Made by a program: the position numbers and the translations under genes. The notes under the pieces are model-generated. The model had not been told where the DNA came from and did no database searches. It saw nothing but the letters and a program-made list of their open reading frames with translations. Below are positions 59,726-64,000 of a DNA stretch of 64,000 nt, in pieces. Position 1 is the stretch's first letter; the number at the start of each line of letters is the position of its first letter. This DNA is from Trichomonas vaginalis G3 (lineage: Eukaryota; Parabasalia; Trichomonadida; Trichomonadidae): positions 21,917,300 through 21,981,299 of the forward strand of contig NC_067204.1 in the NCBI RefSeq assembly GCF_026262505.1, in the 5' to 3' direction.

Positions 59726-61593
59726 TCTGAAATATAACTATCATATAAAAAATTTAAATTTCTAATTTTTTACTCTATAGATATTATTGGCCACTTGTGT
59801 AATGCATAAAAGTTTATGTCATATGCATACATTTGGAAGTATGGGAGACGAGGGAAATTACTTCTATGAGGCACTAGGATTTTTAAAAATTTCTCTATCG
59901 GACTCACCATTCAATTTCTCGAAAATTAAAAAAAAATCAATAATAGCTAAAATGTATTATGCATAACAAATTTTAATGTTACACGGTATTTTTTGAACTT
60001 CATGACATGAATTTTTTTAATTATTTTTTTTTGGATTTTCTATGATTTATGCGATAGGCTGGAACAACATTGTAAGTGCAATGATATCATTTATAGAGAA
60101 ATCTAAAACTTCAGCATTCAGAACTCGCAACCACAAAAATATTCATTTGCTAAGTAAGTAAAGTTGATTAAGTTCGACACTTAGCTTTTATACGTAAAAC
60201 CAAGTGTGTATTGTTATTTCTTGTTAAATTATTGAGAAAAAAATAAATTGTAAGAGAAACGATACTGATTATTGAAATAATATTGAGGGTAGCTGCAGAT
60301 TTCTTCATTAACATGCCGGAAATTTGTTAATCTTGGTTTTCTATCATAAAATCTGTCGAAGAATCTAAAAACGGAGATATGAAATAGAGATCATGTAAAT
60401 CTAGAGTATCCTGTCAGAAAAATAGACTAAGCATGTAACCCTTTTTTGGTCATAAACACTTTTTACCACTTAGTCATACAGATGATCATTAAATTTAAAC
60501 GAGCACTTTTTGTCAGAATTTATTCTTTTACAAAGACAGAAGATTTTAGTATTATTTAATATTAGTGCTGTAGCAAAATTCAAAAAACGGTGAAAATTCA
60601 GTGAATTTGTGAATTCACATTTTTTTTTCGACATTTTTCTTGATATATCCATGCACATTAAGAACACAGCTTTGATACGCTTAAAAAAGCATATTTCATA
60701 TGAAATTGTTAAAGAAAATAAACAATTTATATAAAAATTGCACTTATGGGCAGTTTAGATATATAATTTATATATAACATATATACAAATCCATAGACAA
60801 AGTGCAATAACTACAATGTTGTAGAAAATTACAGCAGAAATACTGACTTTTTGAAGGATAATAAGAATTCTTCTAAATGTTGTATTTTTATAATTTGATT
60901 GATTTTTTTTACTATTTCATTAATCTTTTATGAATAATAATTATTTTTAATATATGTGCTATTAAAATTTCAAATTTTGACTAATATATCTAAGTTATCT
61001 GAACGAAACATTTAGAAAATATCATACTTACATTGAAATAGCAAGTAGAGCATATTAATAGCAAGTTTCTTGGCTTTATATCTATCATCTATTGTTGTTT
61101 GATCAAACAAAATTCACTCTATTATATGGTGTCAATTAATTAAAACAATTTTTAATAGTTATTTATTTAGTGCGAATAAGTGCAAACTCATAAATGAATA
61201 ACTTAATAGTAGAAATGAATTATCTGATATAAATCTCACATTTTGTCCATCAGAAATACTTTAATTGCATACGCATAACTATTAGTAATACGTCTGGAGT
61301 GTCAATTAATAACAATCCCACAACAAGTAAAATTCAGATTTTTATTAAACTTATTTTTTCCTAAAAGTTTTCTCAAATTACTATATATACATATGTGGAT
61401 AAAATAATAGTAATATTGTAAAAAATTAGATAATTTTTTTTATTTGAGAACCTCTCAAAAGTTCATTCAATTTATCAATTGTTTCAGTTTGATGTATATT
61501 CATTTCTGGAGCCTAAAACTTTAGCAATCATGACAATATCATATTCTCTTTCTAACTACGCAATGTAAGGGTATCAAAAATTTGAGAGGTTAT

Positions 61594-61648
61594 CGATTTT
61601 GTAATTTAATCGTCGTCGTTATCGATTTTGTAATTTAATCGTTATCGT
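61594..61648 (+). repeat. short tandem duplication
   Basis: TTATCGATTTTGTAATTTAATCGT occurs twice, about 27 bp apart, with GTCGTCG between. Confidence 0.6.
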
Positions 61649-62073
61649 CTTTTTCTAAACGTGCATTTTTACATTAAAAGCAATGCAACTCCAAAATTAA
61701 TTGGTATTTAGACTTTAATTAGGTGCAGACAAACGAAATGCAGTCCAAATATTTTGGTGATATATGAATTACATAAATTTAGGGAAATTGAAATTATATC
61801 TTTTTAAATTTTTAGGAAAACAGATTTATAGAATTGTTTAAGTCATCAAAATAATGCAGACTTAGGTCAAATTTTCCAAATTTAATCATTTGCAAGACTT
61901 TCAAGCGACTTCAAAATGTCGAAATATAAGTCCAAAAATAAAATTACGATTACAGTCTATCCTCAATTATTATCACGCTAATTATTGAGTGACCCATGCG
62001 TTCGTATGTATGTAATACCTTTTAAAAAGGAGATGAGAGAGATAAACTACATTTACAATTTAAATCTGATGTA

Positions 62074-62284
62074 TTTACTTGTTACATTTACAAATGTAAA
62101 TGTTTCTCGTAATGTTTACATTTTGTAAGTATAACGAATAAAAATGACGCACTTTTTTTACAAAGTCAAATTATGCGATACAACTTTACTTGTTACATTT
62201 ACAAATGTAAATGTTTCTCGTAATGTTTACATTTTGTAAGTATAACGAATAAAAATGACGCACTTTTTTTACAAAGTCAAATTA
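62074..62284 (+). repeat. two 100-bp direct repeats
   Basis: 62074-62173 and 62185-62284 are identical, separated by 11 bp (period 111). Each contains the near-palindrome TTACATTTACAAATGTAAAT. No frame. Confidence 0.85.
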
Positions 62285-63252
62285 TTGTTCGATTTTTGCA
62301 GCTTGTAAACGATTAATTGTATAAAGCAATTGATATTAGCACGACATAACTGAATAATTCTAATATTGAAATCAAAAGCCCTTAAAATATCATGATATTT
62401 TAATTTCATAACAAATCTAGGAGACTATTTGATGAAAACATATCCGATGTGGGTTTTGTTGTATTATATAACTTGTTATTGACTTCTTAGCTTTCCAAAT
62501 TTTTTTCGATAATGAGAAAACGAATGAAAAATCAACATTTGGTCCATTTAAAATTTGATTTGTTTACATTTTTTTTACTTTTTGAATTTCAATTTATATT
62601 TTCCTCAAGAAATACTTTAGATTTTAAGAAACTAAATCATATAATCTACTAAGAAAATATATTAAATCCTATAATACTCAAAGTTTTGTGATAAATCCGA
62701 TCTTTTTTATTTTACTTTTATTATGTTTTTGCAAACTTAAGGTCCTCACTAGGTAAAACATAATACTCTTTGAAGTTAAGTATTTTCACAAAGAGAGGAC
62801 CAACAATATCAAAAGATTGAATAAAGATTTGTATTATTTTATTTATTTTTAAGAACATGTTTAAGAACCCTCATTATCTCCACGAATATTGCATATTTTT
62901 CTATTCTAAGACCACCAAAATTACGTTTTAATATAGAAAATAACATATTTATGTGATGCTAAAGTCGAAGTCCTTAAAAAATTAGTGTTAAACATCCATT
63001 TATTACAAAATTGAAGAAATATGTGTAAAATATAACACATAATTTAGTTATTTGACTCAATTATTAGTTATGCAATATCAGTTGTGTTTATATCTGCGTT
63101 ATATCACGAGATGCATTGAATTGTCATAATTAGATCACCGTAAATCTTATCAATTTTTGATACACTTCCGGTGAAAAATTTAGCCTTGACAATAGGATGA
63201 AATATATTGTAAAAAAATAAATTTTAGATTTTGAAGTTTATCATTTCGAATA

Positions 63253-64000
63253 ATGAAATATAAACAATACAAATTTTCTGTCGTTTCGAGATTCATAAAT
63301 GATCGGAATCTTCCAGCTCCGACTGAAATAGAACTTTCGGAAGCTAATTTTCAAGACGAATCTTCTTTATTAAGATTTATTTTGGATATCCCTAAGGATT
63401 TAAGCTTTTCCATTGACTCATATTCAATGAATCTTTTGATACATTTCATTATCGAGCAATCTACACAAAATGAAACAATATTAAAATTCACAATTCAAAA
63501 TATCACTTCTTCGAATATCTTTCAAATAGATTTGATACTACTGGAAAATTTATTCGAATATTTATCGCATTATATTAACCAGATTTTTTTCATTTTTTCA
63601 TTAAAATTAATTCATTTTAAAGCTTTAGATAACATACAATACCTTTATTTATCAACATTTTCCGATCAATATGATGAGATATTACGTTTCATAAGCAGCA
63701 GTGACAATTCTCTCTATATCATCGATACATTTATTGCTTTGATTAAAAACAATATTCTTGACGTTGAATTCTTCCAAAACGCAGTTTTACTCAAGAAAGA
63801 AATTTTTTCTAGTATTATTGAGTACGAAAATCAATATTCAACTTATGCAATTGCAAATTTCTTTACAAAATTATTAAAATATTACCCAGGATATGCAACT
63901 GCTCTTCCATGTTCGGATATACTAATATCAAATTATTTCAACTTTTTTAATGACGTGAATTCAATTATAAATAACGAAGATTTTGTTTATCTTCTCAAAT
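63253..64000 (+). CDS. helical protein, 5' part of a gene cut by the window edge
   Basis: From ATG 63253 the frame is open for 249 codons to the edge. The product (MKYKQYKFSVVSRFINDRNL ...) is helical and rich in Leu, Ile, Phe, Asn and Ser, without signal peptide or membrane segment: LLRFILDIPKDLSF, MNLLIHFIIEQSTQNETILKF, YAIANFFTKLLKYYPGYATAL. The recurrent helix pairs suggest an ARM/HEAT-like solenoid, a common style of trichomonad orphan protein. I do not recognise a family; the remainder lies outside the window. Confidence 0.7.
   Translation, partial: MKYKQYKFSVVSRFINDRNLPAPTEIELSEANFQDESSLLRFILDIPKDLSFSIDSYSMNLLIHFIIEQSTQNETILKFTIQNITSSNIFQIDLILLENLFEYLSHYINQIFFIFSLKLIHFKALDNIQYLYLSTFSDQYDEILRFISSSDNSLYIIDTFIALIKNNILDVEFFQNAVLLKKEIFSSIIEYENQYSTYAIANFFTKLLKYYPGYATALPCSDILISNYFNFFNDVNSIINNEDFVYLLK

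Larger units (their letters stand above)
59726..63252. other. gene-poor 3.5-kb region
   Basis: No supported gene on either strand; short frames (for example 60470-60667 minus) have no family resemblance. It contains the tandem repeats listed separately and a nested hairpin at 62741-62801 (GGTCCTC with GAGGACC, CTCTTTG with CAAAGAG). Confidence 0.45.

Noticed and set aside
59300-61576. Possible large element between GATACCCTTA and TAAGGGTATC
   Set aside because: The two sequences point outward relative to the interval, match over about 10 bp only, and no target duplication exists.
1-64000. CRISPR arrays, rRNA, tRNA genes
   Set aside because: No regular short direct repeats with unique spacers, and no rRNA or tRNA consensus seen on either strand.

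Overview
The window looks like nuclear DNA of a parabasalid protist (a trichomonad such as Tritrichomonas or a relative). This is an inference from four things: about 70% A+T; intron-poor genes on both strands with very short leaders; trichomonad-type families (BspA-like leucine-rich repeats, DUF3447-type ankyrin proteins, an MdaB-like flavodoxin-fold fragment of bacterial type); and Mutator-like and TTAA-inserting DNA elements. The standard genetic code fits, because long frames end in TAA, TAG or TGA and use CAA freely for Gln. The species cannot be fixed from sequence alone.

Layout. 1-5 kb is accessory: a BspA-like frame with no ATG, a small orphan frame, and a kinase-like pseudogene (minus strand) that carries a 407-bp TTAA element and lies between two identical direct repeats derived from a transposon end. 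5-20 kb is gene-dense: a 1248-aa helical protein, WDR92/DNAAF10, a two-TM orphan, an RPC9/CRCP-like Pol III subunit, a type I membrane protein, a kinesin with a C-terminal membrane segment, a 659-aa coiled coil and a disordered 299-aa protein. 20-22 kb holds two tandemly duplicated frames without start codons. 22-28.5 kb is a 2098-aa coiled coil. 29-35 kb holds a PA14/GLEYA-like secreted protein, a broken ankyrin gene and the WASH subunit strumpellin. 36-44 kb holds a CSTPP1-like protein, a second kinase pseudogene, a PP1/PP2A-fold protein without most metal ligands, and a tandem pair of 234-aa genes with a homogenised 3' half. 44-58 kb holds exocyst Sec10, a complete 2.3-kb Mutator-like element with a 9-bp target duplication and a 0.92-kb internal palindrome, the Rab geranylgeranyltransferase alpha subunit, an RRM protein, a type II membrane glycosyltransferase-like protein, a multi-TM protein with an 8-aa repeat tail, and a DUSP-type ubiquitin protease. 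59-63.2 kb is gene-poor with small repeats and an MdaB fragment. A further helical gene runs off the right edge.

Functional links. There are no operons. Membrane traffic is represented by strumpellin, Sec10 and RabGGTase alpha. Cytoskeleton or flagellum is represented by WDR92, the kinesin, the coiled coils and possibly the CSTPP1-like protein. Two short upstream motifs divide some of the genes: GTGCACGTTT lies 20-26 bp before the ATG of WDR92, the kinesin and the 659-aa coiled coil, while AAAAAGTGACA lies just before the ATG of the RPC9-like gene, Sec10, RabGGTase alpha and both 234-aa genes, and 43 bp before strumpellin.
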